Source of the DNA: Callaeas wilsoni
Taxonomy: Eukaryota; Chordata; Aves; Passeriformes; Callaeidae
NCBI GenBank assembly: GCA_013398955.1
Contig: VWPU01004874.1
Location: 167,953 to 231,952, forward strand
Direction of reading: 5' to 3'
Length of the DNA stretch: 64,000 nt
The position numbers and the translations under genes were made by a program. Each line of letters begins with the position of its first letter. The first letter of the stretch is position 1. Under the pieces are notes generated by a model. It saw only the letters and a list, made by a program, of their open reading frames with translations. It had not been told where the DNA came from and did no database searches. This document shows, in pieces, positions 37,572 through 50,330 of the stretch.

Positions 37572-40500
37572 ATTTGCCCCAATTTCACTTCAGTCGAGTG
37601 TTTGTGCTTTACAATGGAGATAAAACTGAATGTACACCAGACAATTTTAATATAGTCACTTTTGACATAATTTCTTGTAAAAAATATGGAAGATGGGCTG
37701 TGGAACAGAGAGATTTATTTTAAATGGGTTTTAAATGAGGAGCAAAAAGTAATTACTTAGCACCAGTTAAAACTCTTAAATAATATCTCTGTTGTTCAAG
37801 ATTATGCTAGATTGCAAAAGCAAAGAGCATCATTACTTTTGTAACCAAAAAAATCCTTGCTCACAGAAACAAAAGAGAAAACAACTTTCATTGTGAAACA
37901 GATTTTATATTAAACCAGACCATTTCAGAGGCTTTTTGCCACTCAATGCCTTTGCCAATAACTGCCCTTCCTGTATGCCCCAGATGAAGTCACAGCTCTT
38001 TAGAAGACATTTTGTGTAATAAATGTTGCTTGTTTTGTTTTTCTTTACTCCATTTAATGCTAATTCTGTTCTTCTCTATTTTCTGTTGGTCTAATGCCTG
38101 TTTATACCTTTCTGGGAACACCAGAAGTCCAACTATAACTTAAATTCCATGAGAATATATCTACATCTGTAGGAAGAAGCCAGAAGGAAGCTGCTTCTTT
38201 AAACTTGATTTGGCAGTTTGGAAGTTGAAAACATCCACCCAGGTGGAATTAAGATTCCCTAGAGGTTTTATTGTTCTGATTTTTCTGGTCAATCCTTTCC
38301 CCATTGTTCTGGGGAGCGGCACAATTCAAAGTCGTAGAAGACAAAAAGGCCAATAAACTACACTATAAACTCAAAAGGGGGTAAATGTTTTTAAAATCTT
38401 GTATAAATAAAACTTATTCTATCCATTTGATGGTTGCAGGCATGTGTATCTTGCTTCATGCACAGTCTGAATAAAAATTTAAAAGTTCTTGATCTATATT
38501 TCAATGACTAGACACATTTCTTCTGAGACTTTTAATCCAAGCACGTGTGTCCATCTCCATCTTACCAAGGGTGAACATTGATTATTCATTAAGGTTCATT
38601 TGCATGAAATTTAAGAAGAGGAACAAATTTGCAGTTGACTAAATATGCAACATAACTATCGTAAGGTAAAATATGCCTACTTCAGAACAAGAATATGGCT
38701 TGAATCTGAACCTGTAATGAATTTTGAGAGAATTTTTAGCTCCCTGACACAGGTGCAGACAGAGATGTTTTATATTTTGTTTGGGGCATAAGACTTCATT
38801 AGGTCTCTTTCTTAGGAATGTTGATGTTGAAAACTTTGATGTTTCCTTAAGAAGAAAAATTCTGCTTTTCTTAGGGCAAAGGGCAGAAGTGAATATTGCT
38901 ATGTAAGTCTGCCACAACCACAGGCTCACCTTGGAAGGCACCCTAGAGAAATGAAATTAAATGTTTTCTAGGAAATTCTCTTTTTGCTATGCAAACAGAT
39001 AAAGGTGTTACCAAACTTAATGCTATGCTCTGTTTTTTTATCCAGTTCTTTTTAAAATTTCTTTCCTATATTTGGCTGAAATCTTCCTCAAATTGCAGAA
39101 ATTTTATTGGCTTTAACTTCCTAATGCTCATTTCCATCTTTGATGGAAAGTTAGAAACTACCTTTCATCTAAGTTTCATAACCTCCTATCCTGTCCTTGA
39201 GGTGAACAGATTTAATAAAGTGCATTTACACAGTTCTGTAGAAACTCTTGACATTTTAAAGGACTTTTGGCAGGATGGGTGATGTCATTTATGAGGTGGA
39301 TAGTCTAGCTATGATATATAAATAGAAGGCTGAGGATTTAGGGTTAGTTCCTCAAAGACATTGAACACTTTCAGTTGCACAAAGAAATTCAGCAATCAAT
39401 AACTTTCAGTGTGCAATTTATAATGCCTAACATTAGAGGAGACTGGAGACTGTCGGAAATGTCACCAATTATCTACATAAAGGCTAAATCCTCCAGGAAT
39501 GAAATCAGAAAACAAATAAGTTTATAACTGTGCATTGTCTTCATGGATTCTGATCATATTTTCCTATAACATCGGTGATACATGAGTGGTCTTAAAAATT
39601 AGGTAGCTCCAAGGATAAGAAGAGAATATAGAGGAATATTAAAATATATCCCTTCAGCTGAGTTTTGAAAGATAGATAATAGTAGAATGATCCAGACAAG
39701 GCATAAATACTTTTATGACATTTGCTCTTTCAGTCTGATCTAAAGGTTCACAATATGGGACTGACATTCTTTGTGGGGCTGTCACGTTCTGAGCTCACAA
39801 ATGAGGGGCTCCCTAAACTACCCTGTGTCTACTGAGCATTGTGTGGGGCAGGTGTCAGTCTTGAACAAAGCTCAAAACGTGCAGAGCTCATTGTGAGACA
39901 AGGCCTCAATTCTTACAGTCAAAGATGTAAGAAAGTGTAATCCATATTTTATACAGAAGGGAAAATGTGCCATAGTTAGAGAATTGTTGAAAGACACATA
40001 AAAAACTTTACATTGAACCTGGGTGCAGAAGTAAATTCTCCTTCCAGCCCAGTTTTTTTAAATCATTTCTTCTTCCCCGGTCTTTTTATTGTAACAGCAT
40101 CTCTTCTTTGACATATCAAATTATCTTATTTTCTAAAAGCAGGGGGAAAAATGAGAGAATCTCTTCCCTTTGATTTGATATTATGGTATGAAGATGAAGA
40201 TTTCGTAGAACCCCTGTGAATAAGCAGCATCAGGGCTTGACTGAAGCTTGTCCCTTTCCTGGGGCAGTGCTTTGTAGTATAATATCAGCAGGTGGTAGGA
40301 GGGGTGGATACACCGAAGAAATTCATTGAACAGCACAGATGCCATTACAATCATAAATATCTAGAAAAAAGATATCAGCGTAGGTGGGGTGAGAGAAGGA
40401 GAGAGACAATATGGAGAGGAAACAAGCAGCACTTGTTTTACAATGACTGGGGAAGTTAAATGGGCCTTATGATGTGAGAGAAGGGATTTCTCCTTTGCCA

Positions 40501-43465
40501 TAAAAATTGGAGCTGAAAATCTCCAAAGGAGATCTCTGAAAAGTCTCTGAAAGCTCAGAGTAGCTTGAGCTCTCTCATCTGGGAAGGCAAGGATGTACCA
40601 GAATGTGTGTGTGGATACCTACAACATGAAATAGAGTCAACTATGCACATTTCTATACCTTTCATACTGCTGTTTTAAGAGGTTTATTTGAAATTACATC
40701 GCTTCCCATGGTTTGCCTTTGAAGACTCCAAATGGAAATCATGTGAACCCAAGACCCTCAATCCTCACTAGGCTTTAGTGTCTGGCTGATTGTCTCTTTC
40801 TCTCTCCAGACCAAAATTATAGATGAAAAAGTGGTAGATACAGAGCACTCGAAAAAGTACAACTTTCCTGTCTTCCCTGTTAAGCCAAAACTCTCCTTTT
40901 GGTGTGTCAGAAAAGGGCATTCATCTGATTGAATGCTGGAGTTAAATTCTGGTCTTTTGAACTTACATAAAAGCATTGCACAAAATATACTCTCCATAAA
41001 TGAGTTAATCAGGGTAAGTTTATTTTGTGTCCTCATTTTGGGGAGATGCATCAATATCTGGAGAATAAACCACGGTGAGTTGACTCAACTTGCATGAAAA
41101 TATCTCAGACCTTTGAAATATCATCTGCTATTTGTGCTTGTTACTGTTCTCATCAAGAGATGGTGAAACCTGATAGGGACAATTGGGAAAATAATGTTGT
41201 ACAGCTGATAATTCAAAGATTTTTCAACCTTGTTCTTTTCCAACTCACCAATTTCTTTTTTGCTGGATGTCTGCTCATGACAGGGTCGTGATATTAAACA
41301 GGCAAAGTTGAGGTACAGTGGGATGGAGGAGATGCAGTGCAGTGAATGCTAAAAAAGCTTGAAATTTTTGTAGCAGCATGGTGAAGGCAGAGCACAGCAG
41401 ACTGCTCTTATGAAACCATGAAAGCCGGTGAAAAGCAGAACAGGTACTTCCAAATGGTATCATTATTTTCTTGTAGATTTTATGGTTTTCCTCAATATGT
41501 TTTGGGACATATCTTACCCACTTTATGTGGGGTTTTTCCTATTTTCATAGCTACTATTACAAATGAGTGTTAGACAGGCTGTGTTTAATGGTGAATGTAA
41601 TATACTAACAATATTTCAATTCTTTTAAGGAATTGCTATCTTTTATTTCCTTTTTCTTTTTGAGACATGAGCTGGTTTTTGAATATCCACGATATAGCTG
41701 CACTTCATCTTTAAGAGATGGAAAATCTGCTGCTGCAAAAATTTTCTGAATTATTTTAGAAACAGGAAGTAGATTTTCTTCCAGTTTTGCTGTGTAACTC
41801 AAGTCTTGAGTTTGCATGTTTTCACTTACATGAAAGGTTAGTAAAAAATACAGCCCATCATTGGAAAGCAAATATGCATTTGGATTTGGGATTGAAAATT
41901 AAGACAGGAAACAGCAACACAGAACTTCTGGCATGACTGAGAGCTGGGTTTGGCTCCCATCTTCCCATTGTCTGTGCAAGTACAGCCATGTGTAACATAC
42001 AGCTGTCTCCAGATGAACCTCTCGTGCATTCATCCTCCCCATCACCAAAACCCCCAGATTAAAAATCTATAGCTCATTAAACAAGAAGGGAGGAGTATCT
42101 TGCCTTAGAAATATTACTGTCTGTCAGGGTTGCCGTGTTCCAGAGCGTAGACTTATCTGTAAAACCTGCACACAATTACTTTTTAATGATTTTATCCTGG
42201 CTCATTAGGAGAGCAGCTACCACTGAGACTTAAGAGTAATCATCAGCTGTACCAGTGACACAGCTACCATGCATCTTGGAGGGGCACATCAGCATTAACT
42301 GGACTGAAATTAGAAATTGCAAATGAGATCAAAGCCAGATAATACAAAGCTAGCAAAATATGTCCATGATATTGTATGTTATAACAACACCAAATGTATC
42401 CCTGCTGGCATTCTGTTGCCATTCACTTCACATATTTTATTGAAAAAAATTTTTGGACACTGTTTAGAACAGCACTCTTTTAAAATTTTGTATTTGAAGC
42501 TTGCTTTTAAAATGATCATAACGAGTTACAGATTTGCTGAATGTATCTGGAGTTACTTCTTGCTCTTCTTTTACCCTGTTCATAAGTCATGCCTTTCCGG
42601 TCACCCACAAGAATTTGGTTTCACACAGCTGGCCAAGAAATGAGCAGAATTTTGGAATTTCTGGTGAGATAAAGCAACTGCATACCCATAACTTCTAGCT
42701 GGGGATTTAAAATAATTCTTAAGAATGTGTCCTTAGAGAAAGTTAATTTATTATGTGGACAGTGTTTTCCAGTTCACATCACCACAAACTTGAGTGTGAA
42801 TAGGTGAAAAGCTCACCAAAATGCGTACAAAAAACCACACACAAAACACGGAGAGCAAGTTCACAAATGGAGAAATTGGTTGAAGGTCATTATCCTGTAT
42901 CTTAAAAAAATCAAAGACCAAACCCTCGGAAAGAAATTAAGGGTTTGAGGTAAGGCCTTCTTTTTTCATGATGCCACATTTTGAATCTTTAATTTTTGGA
43001 CTTTGTCACTGGGAGAAGCAGAAGCATCTTTTAAAAGACTTTTTGGAAGAAAAATCCCTAACAACATTAGGTTCTGATGCACAGGAATAAAAAATGCAAG
43101 TATTAGAAGATATCAATTAGTTTAAACAACCTATCTTATTTTCTTGTTATTTAAAAAGAAAACAGTCATAATTTTGTCCTTCAGTGACTCAAAGTGTAAA
43201 TCAAAATGCTATGAGCAAACCCATTCAATTACACTTGTTACATTTACTAGACACACAATTAATCTGCTTGGTCATGTAGAATATATTAACTACACACTGG
43301 AAGATGGTGAATTTTGAGACTGCTTTATACACTAGAAAGTAAATAGTTGTAACAAATATTATTCCCTATACAATATTTATTATACAAAAGTGTCTGCAAT
43401 GCCACCAAAGTTTCTGCAGATTTAAAACAATTAATACCTAAACCCCACATTTTATATGAGCAAAA

Positions 43466-43984
43466 ATGATCATTTTTTCTGCTGTAATGAGACTCATGGA
43501 TGGGGGGAAAAGTAATTTTCCTTACAAACAATGCATGTCTGTTGCTAACATGGGAAGGAATAAACTTAATGATGCCCTGAAAGTGGCTGAGACTGGTGAA
43601 CAGAAGTTCTACTTAAAAACGTCAGAGCACAGCTGTGCAGATCTTCCCTCCTCCATTTCACATTGCCTTCTAACAAGTGCAACAATGAAATCCCTTTATT
43701 TGTATAAAGTTCATGTCATGAACTTCTCACTTGCCAAGGATTTTACATATTTTGTAATGCATAGAGCTGGAGTGACTGTAGTAAAAACTTCTCACCTCAT
43801 TCATCCACCTCCAAAAGACATGCCAAACAACTTTGTGCCATTTGATACTGTCAGGATCATTCCTGAGATATGTGTTGACCTGATGGGGCAGGGGACAGGG
43901 TGCCTTCATCACAAGGCACCAGTGACTTCAGCTGCCTCAGCATTAAGTTCGGCATTTCTTTTTTTTTTCCTCCATAACTCCTAA
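43466..43984 (+). other. 172-codon open frame, coding status doubtful
   Basis: The longest Met-initiated + strand frame in the window. The translation has an even residue mix rather than a low-complexity one, apart from a Phe-rich C-terminus encoded by a poly-T run. I recognise no domain, signal peptide or transmembrane pattern. The frame ends in a homopolymer-encoded tail, and neither a promoter nor splice sites are evident. With about 128 kb of strand searched, one frame of this length is not improbable by chance. It could also be an exon, a processed-pseudogene remnant or a conserved non-coding stretch. Confidence 0.15.
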
Positions 43985-45830
43985 TACTCAATGCAATATG
44001 TTTTGTATAGCTGTAGAAGCATGCTTAGATCCTTGATGAAAATCATTAGACGAAGACAGTTTGTTTTCCTTCTGCAGGTAAACCTTTATCAGAAAAAAAC
44101 TCTTTTCCTTGAATGCCTATTGATAAGTTTGATCAACTAAAAAAAGCCAGGGGATACTCTCCTTAGATTTCCTAAATAGGAGTTTTTTCAGCAGGTGGAC
44201 AGTGGGGAAAAAATGTGTTCACTTTTCCTCCTTGTCCTTTTAACCAAGTAACAATTGACCTTTATGGTTTTTTTAATTGGTGGCTTATATACATTCCTAT
44301 ATGCTATTTTAAAGACCATATTATACTATATTTTATTATATTGACTGTTATAGAATGCTGCATTCCTAGGCTGGTATCAGCAATGCATTCAACAGAGAGT
44401 TTACAGTTTCTCTCCCAAGTGTTTATACAACTTACAGTGTTAGAGTGGAATACAAAATAAAGGAATGATGGACCTTTCCTGTAATTTGGTCCCACAGTGT
44501 TCATATTTTTATACAGCATTATTACATTTTGATTTGGAAATTCTTAAAGTTATGTTTATTTGAAAACGGCATTTAAAATTTCTCTTCAGTTGGGAAACCA
44601 CGCTTCTGTCAGTAGTGACTACCCAGGATAGTAGTAGGCAATATATTCTAAATGGAGAGGCAGCTGTAAATGTTTTATCTCTCTTTCCACTTTGAGTGGT
44701 TTCCTCCCTGGCACTGTAAAGCTCTGCTGACTTGACGGGGCTACTGAGAGTCAGAATCTCTGACTGCAGATATATTACTGCACTCACAGCTTGAACACCT
44801 CTCCAGGGTAGAATTTCAGTTGTATGGAAGGGTTGCAGTTCTTTTTCCTATCTTATCTGTTAAAGAAGATATGTCAGGAAAGATAATATACTTAGATAAA
44901 AGAAACTAAGACATTCTTGTGGCCTTTATTTTCCAGTCCTTACAGACACTGTAGCTTTTCCTACAGCACAACCCGATTTGCTTCTGGATTCTTTCTTACT
45001 TAAATGTATGCTGTATTTTTGTTTCTTATCTCTGTTTGATGGACTTCCTTGAGGACCACACAGTGATTTTGAGGATCTGTGCAAATGAAAATGCTCCCTT
45101 CAAATAACTTGATTCTGCATTGATTCAGAACTGAACTTTGTAATATCCACCCTGACTAAAAGCCCCAAGGAGAAAGATCAATTAAAATCTCTGGAGGCTA
45201 GAAGTAGATATAATTTTTTTCTTTCTTCCTCCCCCCCCAAAAAAATAACACACAAAAAATCAGAATGAGTTAAAAATCACAGTAGTAGAATACAAAAGAA
45301 ATATGGGATTAAATTTCTGTTGGAAAAACTGAGAGGCTCTGTGTCTTTGGAAGAGGAAATGCACATCTAGAGAAAAACAAAGGCAAAACCACAAGCAGAA
45401 GAAAAAACATACACCTCTTTATAAAAAATGGTAGTTGACCTGCTTTGATTGGAGAGCAAACATTGCCTTTCAAATTCCAGAGGTTTGAAGGACCTGCCAT
45501 CCTTATTCCAACTGACCTTGACATTTAAGACTTTAATAACACAACTGACAAAAAGGTGGAGGTTGTATTCTTTAAGTTAGTGAGGAATTGAATTAATGTA
45601 GGCTGAAGTTTACTGTTACCACCAACATAAGAAAATCCTCTTGTAATCCTCTCGTAGGCATCTCAAAATTTTATTTGTTCCTTTAATGTTGTTCAACAGT
45701 GGTGAAAGGCTTCCAGTCCAAACATAACTCGTTGATTGGCATGTTCAAGGCTATGTATGATTAAAAGGAAATAACGGCTCCATGTTTGGAGTCAAATACT
45801 TTCTCACACGGAAAAAGACACAGAAAAACC

Positions 45831-45844
45831 TTGCCCTCTAGTGG
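45831..45844 (-). promoter_or_regulatory. CTCF-like motif, reverse orientation (candidate)
   Basis: TTGCCCTCTAGTGG matches the reverse-complement CTCF core SYGCCMYCTRSTGG at 13 of 14 positions; only the first base deviates. The invariant GCC..CT..TGG bases are all present. This is the best CTCF match I found in the window. Occupancy cannot be judged from sequence. Confidence 0.45.
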
Positions 45845-48720
45845 CTGGAAAACTGGGAAACAGCCATAAATCCCATTTTCATTAATTGGTATCCATCCAG
45901 TTCAGATTTGCTTGTAGCTTGAATCATTTAGCTGGTTTCAATAACTAAAGTCTTCCTTGGTTTCAGATCTGAAAGAAGAACGACAACCACGAGGTCGCTT
46001 AGTATTTAAACTCATGTTTCCTTGAAAGGAAAAGAAAAAGCGTGGTTAGAGTACTTGAAATTAAATGGAAATTAGGTTTTGGAACAAGCTGAAGCTCTTG
46101 CACTTGTAGCCATCAGAATAATAGGAACATCTTGCTGTAATGTGCAGCAGTTTTACTTTTCCAATCTTTTCTTCTGGAAAGGCAGAAGGCAGACATAATT
46201 TCATAGACAGCATAATCTACTTTGCAATTAGTAAGGAATATCTGACTCTGTCTGATGTAAATCTATTGTCTTCCATTTAAAACTAAATTGCTTAATAAAT
46301 AAAATAAAGCAGCATTAATAGAGAGCCATTTAAAGAGCGCTAGTCCAGCATTTATAGAAGTAACTCATTTTCTGGGTATGCAATCTGTGTATATCAGGGC
46401 AGGAGCTGGGAACTGCTCATTTCTGCTCATTGCACTACTGCAATCCACTGGATTTGGAGATGGCTACTCTGCATTGGGCCAGTTTAAAAGGAGAATTAGG
46501 GCATGGCAGACACCTCTCAAACAGAAGAATTAGAGCCAAGCATAAGATTGTGAAGGACCATGGCTAATTACATTCCAGAAAGCATAGAATGAAAAATCTT
46601 GCCTGTAATGTGTCTACTTATTCAAATAAATACCCCTTGACTTCACAGCTGTTAATTGTGTGTCAAAAAGGGGATTTATCTGTTGTGAGAACAAGGTTTT
46701 CACTTTTTTGTTCACTATGGAATGGATTACACCAGAACAGTGTCCCTGAATGTTACCGAACAGCCCACATGGGTCAGCAGGAATTCAGCTTTGGGCTGTT
46801 ACAGGACACAGTCTGTTAGTTTATTTTTCCAAAGAATTCATTGGCCAAATCTTCTTTGCCTTACTCAGAAAATTTTGTTCCATAAAGTTTAATGGAACTA
46901 ACCTTCATAAAGCAATACTTTCCATGTTCGATTGGAAAGCATCCAAATTCTATTTGTCCTGGTTTCACAAAGACTGAAACAAGAAAGAAAGATTACAGTT
47001 ATTTTTCCAACAGATCTCTTACTTTCCTTGAAAAAGCAATCACACTTTCTCCTTTTGGAATACAATATTTTTAATTGCTCATGTAAATTTTACACTGATT
47101 TTCAGAGGAGAGCTAACCACTGCTGTCAGTTGCTGCTATGTAAATAAAACAGTCATTTAAATGGCAACTGGTTTAGCCCATAATCAAAATCTCTGAAACG
47201 TTTTAGTTAGATGCTAAATATGCAAAGTTTTTTGGTATTGGAATGCCAGTGATTTCATTGTCTCAGTTAGAAACCTCTCAGATCCATTAATTTCCTGACT
47301 TTTTTTTCCCACTTTAGCCTCTTCCTTTCTTATTCTACAGTAAAGTTCCTTTAGTGCTGTCTACGAGTCACTGGGGGATCCCATGTAACCAATAATATCG
47401 ACGCTCAATAAACTGGATTATTTTCACTGAATTGAATGAAATTTGACAGAATATTGCAATTTACAATTCCATAGTAAATAAATTATTCAGGGCAGAATGT
47501 TCAACAGACTTAAATAATTTACAGTCTGAAAATGGTGTAATAGGCAATCTCTAATGGAAAAAATAAAATATTGCAGTGTATCTTGAATACGTAATCATAG
47601 TGTACTTAAGAAATCAAAGTCTGTTATTAAACTCTGCCCATAAATGTTATTCTCACAGCAATTTATTTTGTTTTTTAAAAGATAGTAGATCTCATAAAAC
47701 AAATGACCACTGTGTATCTTGAGAGAATTTTGGGTTTTAGAAATCAGAAATATATTACCTATTACAGAGAGAAATTACAACTTTCTAAGGTATAATTAAG
47801 TTCTATTTATGTCACAAAAAGTCTGTGTGAGAAATAGAACACTGAGAATATATGGCTGGATATTCTCATGACCTTTGAACCTCACAGTAGTTTTTCTGAA
47901 ACTCTAATGATTTTACATAAATTAATATAAGATAGTTTTGCTAAGAAGACAATGCATAAATGTAATCATCCAACAATAAAATATACAGTGTGAAAATTTA
48001 AAAGAAAAGTGTTTAAAACAGATGTATTAGGAAAAAAAATTGTCTTTATACACAGTAGATGATAGATATTACCAGGAAATGAACTGAATGGAATTTTAAG
48101 AAGGAATAATTTTGACCAATATCAAATTTGTAGCTTGTGTGCCTGTGGAAGAGTGCATGGGTTCCACTGCGAGAAGATGTAATTAAAGTTGTACATTCTC
48201 ATTGCAGAAGTTAAGCAACCTGCGATCAAAGAAATGAAGCTTAACATGGTCCATTTTTAAGATATGGAAATGTGGATTTTTTTCCCTAAAGGCTCCTTCA
48301 AGGCTCCTTAACTACAAGCAGAAGTTCAAGGAGTTTCCTACTGCTGCTAATTCTGCTCCCTTCAGTAACACAGGCTTGAAACATTGCCACACATGAGATG
48401 TTGTGGTTTGCATGTGCAAACTTGGGAAATTTTAGAAAATCTCAGCATTTGTTGCAGTTCTTGCAGATGTCTGCGTAGTTCTTTTGAGCTGTCTGCAGTT
48501 CAAAAGATATTTTCCAGTGTATCAGCTGTGATAAACACTTATTTTCTCCTCTTAGAATTTTATGTGCAACCTTCTAAAGAGATAAAGACTAATGTAGATG
48601 ATGGGAACAGCTAAAAGAGGAGACAAAATATTCTCCAAAATACCCCCTCCATAGACTCCTTCCATAGGAACCAGTCCACAACCCAAATATACAGGTATGG
48701 AAATTCCTTATTTAGATCAC

Positions 48721-48876
48721 TTGCAAAAACAAAACAAAACAAAACAAAACAACCACCACAACCACAACACAAACAAACAAACAAAAATCAAAACCAAAAC
48801 AAAAAAAAACAACCCAAACCAACATCCTCCGCACAAACAAAAATCAAAAACAAAACAAAAAAAACAAAACAAAACA
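48721..48876. repeat. A/C-only low-complexity tract, (AAAAC)n grading to (AAAC)n
   Basis: About 150 bases are made almost entirely of A and C. They begin with perfect AAAAC units, grade through ACC-type and AAAC units, and end in AAAAC again. This is extreme strand asymmetry. It gives a Lys/Gln/Asn/Thr-rich pseudo-frame at 48697-48909 that should not be taken as a protein. Confidence 0.92.
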
Positions 48877-48928
48877 ATGACCAGACTGTATTCCCCATCG
48901 CCTGCCTGATCTCTAGTGTACCTTTAAA
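48877..48928. repeat. 52-bp perfect direct repeat, copy 1
   Basis: The 52 bases starting 'atgaccagactgtattcccc' and ending 'gtgtacctttaaa' are identical to 49620-49671. Copy 1 begins exactly where the A/C tract ends. Downstream sequences of the two copies are unrelated. Confidence 0.95.
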
Positions 48929-49619
48929 AATCTGCACACTCCTCATTCCATAATAAAGAAACAATGCAAATTATTCAAGGGATGAGCAACCCTAATTACA
49001 GATGTAGGAAGCAGTTCTCCTATCTGCAACATAAAAACACAAACCTTGCCTTGTCTTGCATCCCGCTCCACAAACCTGTGACATCGAGAATCTGAAACTC
49101 TAGCTGAAAAAAATGCATTTTAGATGTCCAAAAAAACCCCAAAAAAATCCTATTGCTAGTTCAGACATCTCCTGGTGTGTTACTTGTTGTGAATTCCATC
49201 CTGAAGACTGTCATTATTCCTATACGCATTGGAGAAAATTTAAATGTGTAAATTGAGAATAAACTCCACTACATGGTCCAGCCCCTAAAAGTTTTATGCT
49301 CAAACTCTGAACTCATAACTCAGTGCTCAAGCTTCTAAATGTATGTTATGCTCTGTATCTGGAATAAAATCTGGCTGTTGGACCTGGTATTAAAAACAAA
49401 TCATCTCTGATCTCACAGGGAAAGAAGTGAGGTGTGCCCAGGAGACTCTCCGGAGGTCAAAGCTGGGATGCCGTGATGCCCAGGAATTGTGATTATTCTG
49501 TTTGCTCCAAGAGCAGCAGCTGAGCACAAGCCAGGCAAGTGGCCCCTGGTGGCTTGTAAAGAGGGGGTTGATGTCACGGTGCACCCCAGGGAGGATCTGT
49601 GCTGTCTTGGGGTGATTCT
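48929..49619. other. Segment between the two 52-bp repeats, no gene seen
   Basis: About 690 bases, AT-rich on the left and GC-richer from about 49400. The part around 49364-49418 has an AATAAA followed by 'ctctgatctcaca', which could be the 3' part of an LTR. I could not define boundaries or a target-site duplication. Confidence 0.4.
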
Positions 49620-49671
49620 ATGACCAGACTGTATTCCCCATCGCCTGCCTGATCTCTAGTGTACCTTTAAA
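49620..49671. repeat. 52-bp perfect direct repeat, copy 2
   Basis: Identical over 52 bases to 48877-48928, with an offset of 743. It is followed immediately by the GC-rich segment starting 'ttgcaaaggggaaagag'. Confidence 0.95.
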
Positions 49672-50330
49672 TTGCAAAGGGGAAAGAGAAGCCGAGAGAA
49701 CTCTTCAAAGCGGCCAGCTTGACCTTGTAACTAGAATGTTTTGCATTCTTCTCTCTCCCGATTCTGACAACATTTGTTGGTTAGAGGACTTTTGCTCTCT
49801 AGTCTCTTCGGCTTTCAGCGGAGAAGGGACTGTGATCTGCCTCAGCGGCTTCTGTTCCTTTTCGGACTGTTTTTGGCTCGCTTTTCCTCCCAGACCAGCT
49901 CCCATCTCCGGACCTGCTCGGCGGGACCCTCCAAGGGGGCTCGTCGGACCCTGCCTGGCCCGGCCCAGCTCAGGACTGCAGGTTTTACCTACAGAAAGAA
50001 CTCTAAAATCCATAGTCCTCTTTTAGGGGACAGGGGAGGGGGTTTCAATATTCCTTTTTTTCCATGACAGCGGGGGACTCTACTCTNAAATAAATAATTT
50101 TTTCACTTTCACTCGAGAGATTATTTTCCCGAACCCGTGGGGGAGGGGCTGCCGAGGCCTGTTTGCCTGGCAGGCAGGAGAGAGAGAGAGACACTCCTTT
50201 TGGGTTGTTTCCTCCTGGATTTGTGTCCAAACTGGTGCATGTGCTTGCACCACGGCTCTGTCAGGCTCTGATTTGGTGGAGAATGTCTTGGTAAGTGCTG
50301 CCGGAGATCCCTCAAAGCAGAGGGTGTTCC
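49672..50330 (+). mobile_element. GC-rich, possibly retroviral LTR-derived segment (unclassified)
   Basis: This is a sharp GC and CpG increase relative to the surroundings. It contains a purine-rich run 'aggggacaggggaggggg' near 50025-50042 resembling a polypurine tract. A poly-A-signal-like AAATAAATAA lies right after the N at 50087, followed by a T-rich U5-like stretch. An 11-base run GGGGGCTCGTC near 49936 matches the start of the proline-tRNA primer-binding site used by gamma-type retroviruses, but the match then fails. The order of these signals does not fit a clean provirus, no TG...CA ends with a TSD were found, and no gag/pol/env coding is visible. It may be a rearranged retroviral fragment, another repeat, or GC-rich unique DNA. 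Confidence 0.35.
50087..50087. other. Single N (assembly junction) inside the GC-rich segment
   Basis: An ambiguous base lies between 'gactctactct' and 'aaataaataa'. Unlike the other three Ns (324, 33762, 37501), I see no clear direct repeat around it, so real sequence may be missing here. Confidence 0.8.

Larger units (their letters stand above)
36353..48720. other. Long AT-rich non-coding block, no confirmed gene
   Basis: About 12.4 kb without a recognisable exon, RNA gene or complete mobile element. It contains the N-flanking duplication at 37463-37571, a CTCF-like motif near 36603 and a stronger one at 45831-45844. It also contains a 172-codon open frame at 43466-43984 (+) that resembles no family I know. 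The A14 run at 37308-37321 and the C9 run near 45230 are simple homopolymers. Confidence 0.6.

Noticed and set aside
48697..48909. 70-codon Lys/Gln/Asn/Thr-rich frame
   Set aside because: Translation of an A/C-only low-complexity tract.
48721..48928. A/C tract plus 52-mer as poly-A tail and target-site duplication of a retroposed gene
   Set aside because: The second 52-mer lies downstream of copy 1 rather than upstream of the A-rich tract, so the order does not fit retroposition.
49930..49952. Retroviral proline-tRNA primer-binding site
   Set aside because: Only the first 11 bases match; the rest diverges and no LTR end with CA and a poly-A signal lies properly upstream. Kept only as a weak hint.
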